A stretch of DNA of 64,000 nucleotides, taken from the NCBI GenBank assembly GCA_036407095.1, contig DASWZV010000129.1, forward strand, positions 1 through 64,000, given 5' to 3'. How positions within the stretch are numbered: position 1 is the stretch's first letter; the number at the start of each line of letters is the position of its first letter. Positions 25,097-34,159 of the stretch are shown piece after piece. Made by a program: the position numbers and the translations under genes. Source of the DNA: Gp6-AA40 sp036407095 (GTDB taxonomy: Bacteria; Acidobacteriota; Vicinamibacteria; Vicinamibacterales; UBA2999). The notes under the pieces are model-generated. The model searched no databases. It worked only from the letters and a program-made list of their open reading frames with translations, and was not told where the DNA came from.

Positions 25097-26341
25097 CTAA
25101 GCAGCTGGGGCCCGCTTCGAGCGTGAGGTGTGACGCACGCGCCGGTGAATGGCGTCATAGGCATCGAAATAGCGCCGCGTCGCCTCGCGCCAGCGGAAGC
25201 GATCGGCGGTCGCCGCTGCCGTCGCGATGCGTGCGTCATTCCCACTGCGTGCCGCGCGGATGGCGTCTGCGAACGCGGGCGCGGTCGGCTCGGCGAGCCA
25301 GGCGTTTTCTGGCGAGGCATACTCGAGCACACCCCCTGAATCAGGAACGACAACGGGGACTCCAGAGGCCATCGCTTCCAGGGGGCCGATGCCGAACGGT
25401 TCGCGCGGGTTTGGATGCACGAACACATCGCAGCTCGCGCAGTAGCCGGCGAGCGTCTCCCTCGTCAGATTGCCGCACAAGAGGATCCGGCCTTCGAGGA
25501 TTCCGGTTGCCTGCCTGCGCAGCTGATCGGCCAGCGGCCCATCTCCCGCAACCACGAGGCGAAAGTCGTGGGCCGGATCGACGGCAAGCTCACGCATCGC
25601 CTCGACGAGGAGCGCGATGTTCTTCTCCGGCGACAGGCGGCCCGCGTAGAGCACGAGCGTGCTCTCCGCGGCACCGCGGGCCCGACGCAGCAGATGCGTA
25701 CGCAGCGCCGGGTTGCGCCGCGATGGTCTGAAGCCGTCCGCATCGACACCCATCGGACACGTGCGGATGAACCACGGCTCCCGGTCGTGCAGTGCGGAAC
25801 GCAGTTCGCCAGCGGTGTAATCGGAGTTGGCGATGTGTGCGTCGAATGGCGGCCCGTAGATGTGACGGATGTACCAACGTGTGAACGCGCGCGCCCACAG
25901 CGCGTCCGAGACATAGGCCGACATGTTGTCGTCGAAGCGCTCGCAGGTCAGGCCGACAAGTGCGGGCCGGGGGACGCGCGGATGCCAGCGCTTGCGCAGC
26001 ATGGCGGCCAGATAGGGCAGCGAGTACTTGTCACAGAGCTCCACGACATCGGGACGCTCGCGTTCCAGGATGTCGATCACCTCGCTGCGGACGGCCGGCA
26101 TGAACGCACTCGGCAGGATCAATCGATATCGGCGATCGAAGACGGGGGCATGCGGAGCTTTGACGGAATAGATGCGCCCGAATGCACCGACCTCTTCGAT
26201 CGTCGTCCGCGACCCCGGGACGATCAGCCGGACGCTGCGGCCGAGTTCGTTCCCTGCCTCGAGCAGGGCATGGTAGAAAGTGCGGATGCCACCCGACGTC
26301 GGATGGTACGAGTTCGTGATGTGCAGCGTGGTCAGGCCCAT
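25097..26341 (-). CDS. GT4-family glycosyltransferase
   Basis: This protein has 414 residues from the ATG at 26341; the frame stays open upstream, but only as a shadow of the preceding gene. It has the GT-B fold with the N-terminal glycine-rich acceptor loop (NSYHPTSGGIRTFYHAL) and the donor-binding GT4 motif (YAGRLSPEKNIALLVEAM; EPFGIGPLEAMASGVPVVVPDSGG with the EX7E pair). It should transfer a sugar from a nucleotide-sugar donor to a lipid or glycan acceptor on the cytoplasmic face. The start overlaps the preceding membrane-protein gene by 10 bp, so translation is coupled. It is the last gene of the minus-strand operon. Confidence 0.9.
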   Translation of the reverse strand: MGLTTLHITNSYHPTSGGIRTFYHALLEAGNELGRSVRLIVPGSRTTIEEVGAFGRIYSVKAPHAPVFDRRYRLILPSAFMPAVRSEVIDILERERPDVVELCDKYSLPYLAAMLRKRWHPRVPRPALVGLTCERFDDNMSAYVSDALWARAFTRWYIRHIYGPPFDAHIANSDYTAGELRSALHDREPWFIRTCPMGVDADGFRPSRRNPALRTHLLRRARGAAESTLVLYAGRLSPEKNIALLVEAMRELAVDPAHDFRLVVAGDGPLADQLRRQATGILEGRILLCGNLTRETLAGYCASCDVFVHPNPREPFGIGPLEAMASGVPVVVPDSGGVLEYASPENAWLAEPTAPAFADAIRAARSGNDARIATAAATADRFRWREATRRYFDAYDAIHRRVRHTSRSKRAPAA

Positions 26342-26904
26342 GCCCGGCGGCAGCTTCTGGCGACCGCGATGATGAAGAGCGCGACCAGGCGGGGCATCGC
26401 CGCCATGTCTTCGAGGAGCGAGCGCCGTCCGGTGCCGACCACGAGCGCACCGCGGCGCATCGCGAACAGGTTGAACGCCGTCGAGAGCGCGGTGAAGAGC
26501 ACCGACGCGCCGATACTCGTTTGCAGATAGGCCGTGCCGCGCAGCCAGTGTACGAACAGCTCGAGCGAGTGCGACACGAGCGGCAGCACGATCATCGCCG
26601 CAATCGTTCCCGCCAGCGGCGGCTCGACGCGACGGAAGTTCTCCGTCATCGCTCCGTAAAAGCCGGAGGTTGCGAAGCGGAAGCAGAACTCCGTCGTCAT
26701 CGCGGCAATTGCGGCACGGTACCCCGCGCGGCCGTTGATGGAGAAGAAGATGGCCGCGCGCATGACCGAGCTGAGGATCGCTGCTTTGTGGTTCCACCGT
26801 CGCCCGAGCGCATCGAACGGATGCGCGACCACCCACACGAGCACGCCGGAGACGGTCGTGGGCTCGTGCGCGTGGAGCCCGGCTCGGCCTGTCACGTCAA
26901 ACAC
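26332..26904 (-). CDS. membrane protein of unknown function in a glycosyltransferase operon
   Basis: This protein has 190 residues from a GTG at 26904 that overlaps the upstream stop (GTGTTTGA); an upstream TTG at 26913 is possible. It has about three or four hydrophobic helices (around 100-125, 132-150 and 172-186) and basic loops. I do not recognise the family. Its 3' end overlaps the next glycosyltransferase start, so it sits tightly inside the operon. It could be a flippase-like or scaffold protein for the glycan made here, but that is only context. Confidence 0.7.
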   Translation of the reverse strand: MFDVTGRAGLHAHEPTTVSGVLVWVVAHPFDALGRRWNHKAAILSSVMRAAIFFSINGRAGYRAAIAAMTTEFCFRFATSGFYGAMTENFRRVEPPLAGTIAAMIVLPLVSHSLELFVHWLRGTAYLQTSIGASVLFTALSTAFNLFAMRRGALVVGTGRRSLLEDMAAMPRLVALFIIAVARSCRRAWA

Positions 26905-28060
26905 CCTGCACAACGGGTTGAACAGCAGTCGCCGGCGCGACGCCCTCGAGCACCTCTCGATATGCGCGAAACAGCGGCTCCAACGCGCGGGTCCAGGTGC
27001 GTGTCATCGCGTACTCACGGGCGGCGGATCGGACCCGCGCGAGCGCGGGATCGCGCAGCTGTGTCGCGATCGCTCGCGCCCATTCGTCGGGATTCTCGCT
27101 GTGGCACACTCCGCCGGTACAGCCGGCGCGCATATTCTCGCGCGGGCCGCCCGTGTCAGACACAATCACCGGCAGCCCGCTGGCCTGCGCCTCGAGCACG
27201 ACGTTGCCTGCGGTGTCGGTGGTGCTGGGAAAGACGAACAGATCGGCGGAAGCGAAGGCGTCGGCCACGCCCTCCCTGGCCAGCGATCCGGTGAACACCG
27301 CATCCGGCATGCGGCTCCGCAGCGCCGGCAGCAGCGGTCCGTCACCGACGATGATGAATCGGTGCTCGATGCCTCGTGCATGAAGGCGATCGCCGATGAG
27401 CGGCAGCGATTCGAGCCCCTTCTCGCGCGACACACGCCCGACGTAGAGCAGCGCGACCCGGCGATCCGACACCCGCCACGACTCGCGCAGCGCCATCGAT
27501 CGCTTCGACGGTGAGAACAAGGTGGTATCGACTCCACGAGGCCACACGTCGATCTTCTCGGGATTGGTGCGCGCGTCGATCAGCAGCTGCCGGGTGTGCT
27601 CGGACGGCACCAGGATGCGGGCGCACTTGCCGTAGGGCCACCGCATGTACTCCCGCATCAGCGCGCCCAGTACGGCCGATCCGCTCAGTCTCGCCGCATA
27701 GGCCGCGAGATCGGTATGAAAGCTGCCGACGATGGGCAGCTGAAGACGCCATGCGACGAACAAGGCGGCCAGGCCGATTGGACCTGGAGTCGTCAGATGG
27801 ACGAGATCGATCCGATCCGCGCGGGCGCGCTTGAGAAACTCGTGCAGGCGCGGCACATACATGCGCATCTCGCCATAAAACGGGATCGGGATGCCCAGCG
27901 AGCGCACCGCCAGGTAGTCGGGTGCATCCACGGCGAGCGTGGCCGACGTGTACATCCGCAGCCGCGTGCCTTCGGGCGCGTGTCGTAACGCGGCGGTGAA
28001 CGTCGTCGTGACGCCGTTGATCTTGTCGAAGTCGTTGTCCGTGAAGATCGCCACATGCAT
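26897..28060 (-). CDS. GT4-family glycosyltransferase (SQD2/MgtA-like)
   Basis: This protein has 387 residues and begins MHVAIFTDNDFDKINGVTTT, the start typical of the SQD2, PimB and MgtA type of GT4 enzymes, which glycosylate diacylglycerol or phosphatidylinositol-type lipids. The donor motif is GRVSREKGLESL, and the EX7E region is STTDTAGNVVLEAQASGLPVIVSDTGGP. It likely adds a hexose or uronic acid to a membrane lipid. The start is 1 bp after the PHP gene stop, and its end overlaps the next gene by 8 bp. The four genes 28967-25097 therefore form one operon. Confidence 0.9.
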   Translation of the reverse strand: MHVAIFTDNDFDKINGVTTTFTAALRHAPEGTRLRMYTSATLAVDAPDYLAVRSLGIPIPFYGEMRMYVPRLHEFLKRARADRIDLVHLTTPGPIGLAALFVAWRLQLPIVGSFHTDLAAYAARLSGSAVLGALMREYMRWPYGKCARILVPSEHTRQLLIDARTNPEKIDVWPRGVDTTLFSPSKRSMALRESWRVSDRRVALLYVGRVSREKGLESLPLIGDRLHARGIEHRFIIVGDGPLLPALRSRMPDAVFTGSLAREGVADAFASADLFVFPSTTDTAGNVVLEAQASGLPVIVSDTGGPRENMRAGCTGGVCHSENPDEWARAIATQLRDPALARVRSAAREYAMTRTWTRALEPLFRAYREVLEGVAPATAVQPVVQGV

Positions 28061-28061
28061 A

Positions 28062-28967
28062 TCAGGCCACCTCCGGAATCCGGCTCGCTGGACGCTTCAC
28101 CAGATCGAACAGCAGCGCACGATTGAACCGCTTCTCGAGGATGAAATGGGCCATCGCGCCGGCGAGCGGCAGCGCGATGAGCGGGAGACCCAACAGGCCG
28201 CCGAGCACGAACGCCTGACGCTTCCAGTTGAACGGTGCCTGCGCCAGGAGCACGGCGCGGTCGGCATAAAAACCCGAAGCCAGGCGAATCATGTCCGACG
28301 CCATCGTGAAGTAGTTGCCTTGGCGCCCGCCGACACGGACGCGACCGGCATGCAGTTCGGAGATGAACTCGTCTCGTATCCGCGCCGCCGGCGCCTCCAC
28401 CCAGGTGCGCCCGATCCCGCGTCGCGTGTGCGAATCGCTTCCGGCGACGCCGACCTTCCCGCAGGCGTCGGCGAGACAGGCGGCCGTCCGGTTCTGAGAC
28501 GGCAGGCGGGATCCATTGATGACCTCGATCCCATCGACCCAGGGCATCAGCGCGGCGATATGAGGCGCGGTGATCTCCCCGTTGATGCGGGACGCGACGT
28601 GGTTCAGCGTCGTGAAGAGACGCTGCTGCTTCAAGTACGGCAGCAGCTCGCGCACATCGCGGCGCAATCGTTGGATTTCCGTGTGCTGTGCCTCGCTGAG
28701 CCCGAGCACGCCGAGGTGGACGTTGACGCCGTCATCGGGAAACCCGCCTGTCACTTCGCAGCCGACGATGACGTCAGAGCGATCGGCGATCGTCAACGCG
28801 CCGTCGATGCGATCGTGATCGGTGATGGTCACCAGGTCCATGCCGCGAGCCTTCGCACGCCGGTACACGCCCTCGGGCGAGTTGTACGACTCCTTCATCA
28901 CCAGACTGAGTGGATAGATCGTGGTGGGGCCGGAGTGATACGTGTGCACGTGCAGATCGAGCTTCAC
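28062..28967 (-). CDS. PHP-domain phosphoesterase with C-terminal membrane helix
   Basis: This protein has 301 residues from a GTG with GAGGAGG just upstream. The PHP domain begins at once (KLDLHVHTYHSG) and keeps the metal ligands: HVH, ITDHD, a Glu in CEVTGG, NHV and SDSHTRRGIG. PHP proteins are metal-dependent phosphatases, and the family includes histidinol-phosphatase and PolX types. Here the C-terminal 80 residues are different, with one hydrophobic helix (QAFVLGGLLGLPLIALPLAGA) that anchors the enzyme to the membrane. It leads an operon with two GT4 enzymes, so removing a phosphate from a glycolipid or sugar-phosphate intermediate is likely. Confidence 0.85.
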   Translation of the reverse strand: MKLDLHVHTYHSGPTTIYPLSLVMKESYNSPEGVYRRAKARGMDLVTITDHDRIDGALTIADRSDVIVGCEVTGGFPDDGVNVHLGVLGLSEAQHTEIQRLRRDVRELLPYLKQQRLFTTLNHVASRINGEITAPHIAALMPWVDGIEVINGSRLPSQNRTAACLADACGKVGVAGSDSHTRRGIGRTWVEAPAARIRDEFISELHAGRVRVGGRQGNYFTMASDMIRLASGFYADRAVLLAQAPFNWKRQAFVLGGLLGLPLIALPLAGAMAHFILEKRFNRALLFDLVKRPASRIPEVA

Positions 28968-29072
28968 GCTGCCTCCTCTCGAAGCGGTCGGTCTGGCGAC
29001 ATACGAGACGCAGGCCGCCCACACACAGCATCTGGTGGCGCGATGACACGGGGATCTCGATCGTGCAAATTG

Positions 29073-29092
29073 ATTGCGGCCGCGGCCGCAAT
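29073..29092. promoter_or_regulatory. perfect 20-bp palindrome upstream of the PHP-glycosyltransferase operon
   Basis: ATTGCGGCCGCGGCCGCAAT reads identically on both strands. It lies about 105 bp before the PHP start, which suits a dimeric regulator's operator. Other uses (recombination or replication site) are not excluded. Confidence 0.55.
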
Positions 29093-29118
29093 TCGGTGTG
29101 TCGATCTACGGAGCCCGA

Positions 29119-29290
29119 GTGGATAACGGGGAGATGGGGAGAACGGGAATTCACACGGGGATAACCGAGGGAAACGGGGCCAACGGGAATTCTTGATTAC
29201 GAAGACGTCAGGTCCCCGTTTCCTCCGTTTCCCCCGTTGCCTCCGTGTCGATAGCTTTTCTCCGTTCCCTCCGCAGTCTCCGTTTCCGTA
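29119..29290. repeat. degenerate ACGGGGA / CTCCGTTTCC inverted element
   Basis: The left arm is a purine-rich run of ACGGGGA/AACGGGAA steps (29119-29195). The right arm is the matching CCCCGTTTCCTCCGT run (29209-29290). The two are separated by a short AT-rich spacer. This is the same build as the elements at 20.5, 52.7 and 56.7 kb. It fills the gap between the two PHP genes. Confidence 0.7.
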
Positions 29291-29297
29291 CCAGTAC

Positions 29298-30044
29298 TCA
29301 AGCAGCCCAGGATCCGTTACGAAAAAGTGTGAGGGCGATGTCGACGTTGGCGCGCAGCGCCGTGCGCACGGCTGGCCAGTTCTTCTCAGCGCGCACCAGG
29401 GTCTTCCACGAATAGAGATGCTTCGGTTTGTGAAAGTCGCTGTTGGCGACGTAGGGGAAATGCTTGAGGCTGGTCACCGAGAACAGATCGTCACGATTGC
29501 CGGCTTCCCACACGTCGACGAGATCGGACAGCTCGTCGCGATGATCCCAGAGGTAGCAGGTGCTGATCTCGATCCGTCTCGTCGTGCGATGGTGCGGATG
29601 ACAGGCGATGCTGAGCCCGCCCTGCCGTCGAATCTCGCGCAGGATGTCATCGGCACCCTGATCGGCGCTCACGTAGCGCTTGATGTCGAGCGCGATGATG
29701 TGTGAGTTCTTCTTGCTGCGGATGCGATTCTGCGTGACCTCGGCGCCGGGGACGACGATCATGTCGTACTGCTTGCGCGCGCGTTCGCCTTGCTCGTGAA
29801 TGTCCTCGAGGTAGGCATCGAAGTCCTGCTCACGCACGCCGAAGGCACGACGGCCGAGCGTCGCGATCCGTCCCGCGCGCGCCAGCAGATCCTTCTTCAT
29901 GAGGATGTGGTCGGTGATGGCGATGACGTCGAACTTGCCCGTCGATCCGTACAGATCGACGACCTCGGCCACCGAGAGCTTGCCGTCGCTCCACGTCGTG
30001 TGAACGTGGAAATCACAGAGGAGAAACGGTTCGTAGCCGGGCAT
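29298..30044 (-). CDS. PHP-domain phosphoesterase
   Basis: This protein has 248 residues from the ATG at 30044, with GGAGAGG before it; a GTG lies one codon upstream. The PHP metal-site motifs are FHVHTTWSDGKL, ITDHILMKK, GAEVTQN, CHPHHRT and NSDFHKPKHL. It is soluble, without the membrane tail of the other PHP protein here, and has an inserted region (about 55-95). It is a predicted metal-dependent phosphatase. It follows the GT2 gene by 24 bp and lies upstream of the PHP-GT4 operon, separated from it by repeats. Substrate is unknown but probably part of the same glycan pathway. Confidence 0.85.
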   Translation of the reverse strand: MPGYEPFLLCDFHVHTTWSDGKLSVAEVVDLYGSTGKFDVIAITDHILMKKDLLARAGRIATLGRRAFGVREQDFDAYLEDIHEQGERARKQYDMIVVPGAEVTQNRIRSKKNSHIIALDIKRYVSADQGADDILREIRRQGGLSIACHPHHRTTRRIEISTCYLWDHRDELSDLVDVWEAGNRDDLFSVTSLKHFPYVANSDFHKPKHLYSWKTLVRAEKNWPAVRTALRANVDIALTLFRNGSWAA

Positions 30045-30068
30045 CACCTCTCCATTTCTTCCACGTGC

Positions 30069-30794
30069 CTAGGTTCTTATGTCCACGTGCGTCGTGTCCT
30101 TGGGCCGATGATGAAGCACCTCGGAGGTGAAGTTCCTCACGTAGAGCCGGAACACGGCCCCCTTCCCCATCGCGTTGTACCGGCGTGCCGACGTATAGAG
30201 ATAACAGTCGCGTACGAGCGCGACACGCCCGATGGCCAGCAGGCGCCGGCCGAGGTTCGTGTCCTCGCCGTGGAACTCGATCGATGTGTCGAAACCGCCG
30301 ATGCCTGCGATCGCCTCGCGGCGCACGGCAAAGTTGCCGCCGTAGAAGATCGTGCCGATGCGCAGCACGTACTTCACGAGCAGCTGGGTGAGCGGCGCGA
30401 GCGTCATGTCGTAGGCGCGAATGAGCAGCCGCCCCCACCAATCCCAGTCGTAGAACCGGTATGGCGCCGACAGGGCGATCAAATCCGGCTGGTGCATGAA
30501 GTGGCGCTCGATGAGCTCCAGCCAACGGAGCGGCGCGCGACAGTCGGCATCCAGATAGACGAGCACGTCCCCGGTCGCCTTCTTGCGGCCGGTCTCACGC
30601 GCCACGACCAGTCCTTTCCGCGGTTCGTCCACCACGCGCACGGACGGAATCTGCTCCGCCACGGCGCGCGTCTCATCGGTGCTGGCATTGTTGATGACGA
30701 TGATTTCGTCGGGTCGTCGGGTCTGGGCGAGGAGGGAATGGAGGCAGGGTCCGATGTATAGCGCCTCATTGTGGGCGCAGACAATGACGCTCAT
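30069..30794 (-). CDS. GT2-family glycosyltransferase
   Basis: This protein has 241 residues from the ATG at 30794 (MSVIVCAHNEA). It has the GT-A fold, with the nucleotide-binding start, DEIIVINNASTDET, the DXD-type VYLDADCRAPL and a later FHGEDTNLGRRLL (ED acceptor-base region). It should transfer one sugar to a lipid or polysaccharide acceptor. A hydrophobic stretch around 145-165 may touch the membrane. The PHP gene follows by 24 bp. It diverges from glgC across 170 bp that hold a GCCCCC/GGGGGC hairpin. Confidence 0.88.
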   Translation of the reverse strand: MSVIVCAHNEALYIGPCLHSLLAQTRRPDEIIVINNASTDETRAVAEQIPSVRVVDEPRKGLVVARETGRKKATGDVLVYLDADCRAPLRWLELIERHFMHQPDLIALSAPYRFYDWDWWGRLLIRAYDMTLAPLTQLLVKYVLRIGTIFYGGNFAVRREAIAGIGGFDTSIEFHGEDTNLGRRLLAIGRVALVRDCYLYTSARRYNAMGKGAVFRLYVRNFTSEVLHHRPKDTTHVDIRT

Positions 30795-30964
30795 CGTTAG
30801 CGCCACGTCCACGCCCGTCTTGCCCACTGCCGTGGTATACCCACGTGCATATGCCCCCAAAGTACGGGGGCGCTGTGACGGAGCGGCCACGAACCGATCA
30901 CGAGTGTGTTAAAACCGGGCCGATTGGGCCGCGAATTGCACACACCTGCTCGCATTACTGACAT

Positions 30965-32230
30965 ATGAACCACGACACGCTGGCCATCATCCTCGGAGGG
31001 GGCGCGGGCTCGCGGCTGTTTCCGCTGACGGCGACACGTTCGAAGCCGGCTGTGCCGATTGGCGGCAAATACCGCCTCATCGACGTGCCGATCAGCGGAT
31101 GCCTGCACGCCGACATCCAGCGCATCTTCGTGCTGACGCAGTTCAACTCCGCGTCGCTCAATCGCCACATCTCCAATACCTACCGGCTCGATCGATTCTC
31201 GCGCGGCTTCTGTGAGATCCTCGCTGCGGAACAGACCCCGGACAACCCCAACTGGTATCAGGGCACCGCCGACGCGGTTCGCCAGGCGGCGCGGCATTTC
31301 TCGCTGCACGAGGCCGCGTACGATTTGATTCTCGCCGGCGATCACCTGTATCGCATGGACTATCGCCAACTGGTCGACGCGCACAGACAGCACCAGGCGG
31401 ACATCACGATCGCGGCGCAACCGGTCGACTCCGAGACCGCCACCCAGATGGGCATTTTCCGCTTCGATCGCCAGGGCGGCATCGTCGCATTCGAAGAGAA
31501 GCCATCGGCTGCGCGACTCACGACGATCGGTCGCAGCATTCCGGAGGATGCGGAGTTCGGCGACCACACCGACGATCGCCCGTTCATGGCGTCGATGGGC
31601 ATCTACGTGTTCTCGCGACGCGTCCTCCTCGATCTGCTCGAGCGCGAGCCCGGACACGATTTCGGACGCGAGCTGATCCCGAACGCCCTCGGAAAATATC
31701 GGGTGCGCTCGTTTCTGTATCGAGGCTACTGGGCCGATGTCGGCACGATCGAGTCGTTCTACGACAACAACATCATGCTGGGACGGCTCGACTCACCCTT
31801 TCATTTCTGGGACAAGGATCGGCCGATCTATACGCACCTGCGGCACCTGCCGGGTTCGATCGTGCCCGATGCCCGCGTCCGCGATTCGGTCGTCTCGGAG
31901 GGCTGCTATCTCGCCGGCTGCGACATCCACGACTCGGTCGTCGGCGTGCGCGCAGCCGTACGCGAGGGGACCTCGGTCCGCCGCTCGGTCCTGCTCGGAG
32001 CCGATTTCTACGAGTACGGCGCACCGCCCGATGACCTGCCCGCGCTGGGTATCGGCAAGAATGTCGTGCTCGAACGGGTGATCATCGACAAGAACGCGCG
32101 CATCGGCGACGGTGCGCGCCTGACGAACGAACGCTGCATCGAACAGGTCGATGGTGACGGGTACTACATCCGCAGCGGGATCATCGTCGTGCCGAAAGGT
32201 GGCGTGGTGAAACCGGGCACGGTCGTTTAG
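30965..32230 (+). CDS. glgC: glucose-1-phosphate adenylyltransferase
   Basis: This protein has 421 residues. The N-terminal nucleotidyltransferase domain has AIILGGGAGSRLFPLT, RSKPAVPIGGKYRLIDVPIS, YQGTADAVRQ and AGDHLYRMDY. The C-terminal left-handed beta-helix begins near residue 300 (VPDARVRDSVVSEGCYLAGC). It makes ADP-glucose from ATP and glucose-1-phosphate, the first committed step of glycogen synthesis. Length is usual for bacterial GlgC. It is not followed by glgA or glgB but by an amine oxidase 20 bp downstream, an odd partner. It diverges from the GT2 gene. Confidence 0.95.
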   Translation: MNHDTLAIILGGGAGSRLFPLTATRSKPAVPIGGKYRLIDVPISGCLHADIQRIFVLTQFNSASLNRHISNTYRLDRFSRGFCEILAAEQTPDNPNWYQGTADAVRQAARHFSLHEAAYDLILAGDHLYRMDYRQLVDAHRQHQADITIAAQPVDSETATQMGIFRFDRQGGIVAFEEKPSAARLTTIGRSIPEDAEFGDHTDDRPFMASMGIYVFSRRVLLDLLEREPGHDFGRELIPNALGKYRVRSFLYRGYWADVGTIESFYDNNIMLGRLDSPFHFWDKDRPIYTHLRHLPGSIVPDARVRDSVVSEGCYLAGCDIHDSVVGVRAAVREGTSVRRSVLLGADFYEYGAPPDDLPALGIGKNVVLERVIIDKNARIGDGARLTNERCIEQVDGDGYYIRSGIIVVPKGGVVKPGTVV

Positions 32231-32249
32231 TCACAAAGGACATCACACC

Positions 32250-34157
32250 ATGAAGGTCTCCAGCCTGGTTCTGGTCGCACTACTGATCGCGCAAACCGCG
32301 GGGCGCCCGCAGCCCGAGGCCGTGGCGCATCCGCTCGATCCGCTGTCGGCGTCCGAAATCAACGCAGTCACGGCTGCCCTGACGAAAGCCGGCCGCTTCT
32401 CGGGCTCGGTCAGGGTCGTGACCATGGAGCTGGCGGAACCGGACAAGTCGACGCGCGGTCAACCGCGTGCCGCGCGGGCAGTGCTGTTCGACTGGGCCTC
32501 GATGACGACCAACGAGTTCACGATCGATCTCCAGAAAGGTCTCGTCAGCGCGCCGGTCATGATTGCGATGGGAGACCCGCCGGTGCGCCGCGTGGTGATC
32601 GACCGTGCGACCGAGATCGCGCTCGGGGATCGCCGGGTGGTGGAGGCGCTGACGCAGCGCGGCGTGAAGGATGTCAACCGCGTCACGTTTCTCGGGGGGC
32701 TCGGTGAAGGCACCCGGCTGGCACGACGTGGAGCGACGGTGCCGATCACCGTGTCGCCGTTCGTCTGGGATCCCATCGGCAACGACATCCTGGTCGAAGG
32801 CATGGCGGTCCGCGTCGACCTGGCCGGTGGTGTGGTCCAGGAGATTCTCGATTCGCCCTTTCGCAGGGCGGGCACGACCGGCTCGTCGGAAGGCCCTGGT
32901 CCCTCCCCCGCCCGTCCTCTCAAGCCGCTCGTCGTGACGCAGCCGAACGGACCGAGTTTCAGCGTGCGCGGCAGCGAGATCCTGTGGGATCGCTGGAAGC
33001 TCCACTTCGGCGTGCATCCCCGACGCGGCCTCGAAATCTACGACGTCTCGATCGTCGACGGAGGGCAGACGCGTCCGGTGCTCTATCGCGCCGGGCTGTC
33101 CGAGCTGATGACTGCGTACGGCGACCCTGAGTTCGGGTCCTGGTTCCCGCGCGACGCTGGTGACTACGGCGTCTCGGGCTACAGCGCCGCCCGGGCGAGC
33201 GCCATCATCGGAGAGGACGCACCGGCCAACGCGGCCTTCGCGTCGGCGTCGTTTGCAGACTATCTCGGACGCGTCGTCACGGTTCCGCGTGCCGTCGCGA
33301 TCTACGAACGCGACGGCGGCGTGCTCTGGCACCACAGCGGACGCGCGAGCCGCGCGCGTCAATTGGTGCTGAGCGGGTACACCACGCTCGACAACTACGA
33401 CTACCTGTTTCACTGGATATTCAATCAGGACGGCGCCATCGACGTGCAGATGCAGCTGACCGGCGTGATGAACGTGCGACCGGTGTCAGCCGTCAAGGAG
33501 TCGTCCCATGAGGACGACGACGTCATGTACGCGCATCTGGTCGCCCCCCGCACGGCTGCGCCGAATCACCAGCACTTCTTCAACTGGCGGATCGACTTCG
33601 ACGTGGACGGCGCGAACAACCGCGTGTTCGAGCTGAACACGGCCAATGCGCAGTCTCGGCTTCGCGACAGCGTCGGCGAATGGTTCGGGATGCAGCGCAC
33701 CACACTCAAAAGCGAGCTGAGCGCCAAACGCGACGTCGACGTCTCGACGGCGCGCCGTTGGCTCATCACAAGCAGCACACGTACGAACGCACTCGGCCAG
33801 CCGACCGGATACGCGCTCATTCCCGGCGAGAATGCGCCGTCGATGCAGGCCCCGAGCTCGGCGCCGCGACGGCGCGCCGCCTTCCTCGAACATCAGCTCT
33901 GGGTCACCCTTGCCGACCCGCACCAGATGTACGCCTCAGGCGAGTGGGTGAACCTCATGCGCGAGCGGGAGGGCGTGTCGACGTGGAGCGCCGGAGATCG
34001 ATCGATCGTCGATCGCGACGTGGTCCTCTGGTACACGTTCTCGGTGGTACACCTGCCGCGCCCCGAGGACTGGCCGGTCATGCCTGCGCACACGGCAGGA
34101 TTCAGGCTGGTACCGGTCGGATTCTTCGCGTCGAACCCGACCGCGCCCGCGAAGTAG
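32250..34157 (+). CDS. copper-containing primary amine oxidase, secreted
   Basis: This protein has 635 residues with an N-terminal signal peptide. The topaquinone precursor Tyr383 sits in the canonical TTLDNYDY motif. Two copper His lie in PNHQHFFNWRIDFDVDG, and the third is in MPAHTAGFRLVP. The catalytic-base Asp region is YGDPEFGSWFPRDAGDYG. It oxidises primary amines to aldehydes with release of ammonia and H2O2, in the periplasm. It follows glgC by 20 bp, which looks like an operon though the metabolic link is unclear. The 3' end faces three stacked hairpins. Its neighbour across the gap is a spermidine-synthase-like protein, so a polyamine theme is possible. Confidence 0.93.
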   Translation: MKVSSLVLVALLIAQTAGRPQPEAVAHPLDPLSASEINAVTAALTKAGRFSGSVRVVTMELAEPDKSTRGQPRAARAVLFDWASMTTNEFTIDLQKGLVSAPVMIAMGDPPVRRVVIDRATEIALGDRRVVEALTQRGVKDVNRVTFLGGLGEGTRLARRGATVPITVSPFVWDPIGNDILVEGMAVRVDLAGGVVQEILDSPFRRAGTTGSSEGPGPSPARPLKPLVVTQPNGPSFSVRGSEILWDRWKLHFGVHPRRGLEIYDVSIVDGGQTRPVLYRAGLSELMTAYGDPEFGSWFPRDAGDYGVSGYSAARASAIIGEDAPANAAFASASFADYLGRVVTVPRAVAIYERDGGVLWHHSGRASRARQLVLSGYTTLDNYDYLFHWIFNQDGAIDVQMQLTGVMNVRPVSAVKESSHEDDDVMYAHLVAPRTAAPNHQHFFNWRIDFDVDGANNRVFELNTANAQSRLRDSVGEWFGMQRTTLKSELSAKRDVDVSTARRWLITSSTRTNALGQPTGYALIPGENAPSMQAPSSAPRRRAAFLEHQLWVTLADPHQMYASGEWVNLMREREGVSTWSAGDRSIVDRDVVLWYTFSVVHLPRPEDWPVMPAHTAGFRLVPVGFFASNPTAPAK

Positions 34158-34159
34158 GT

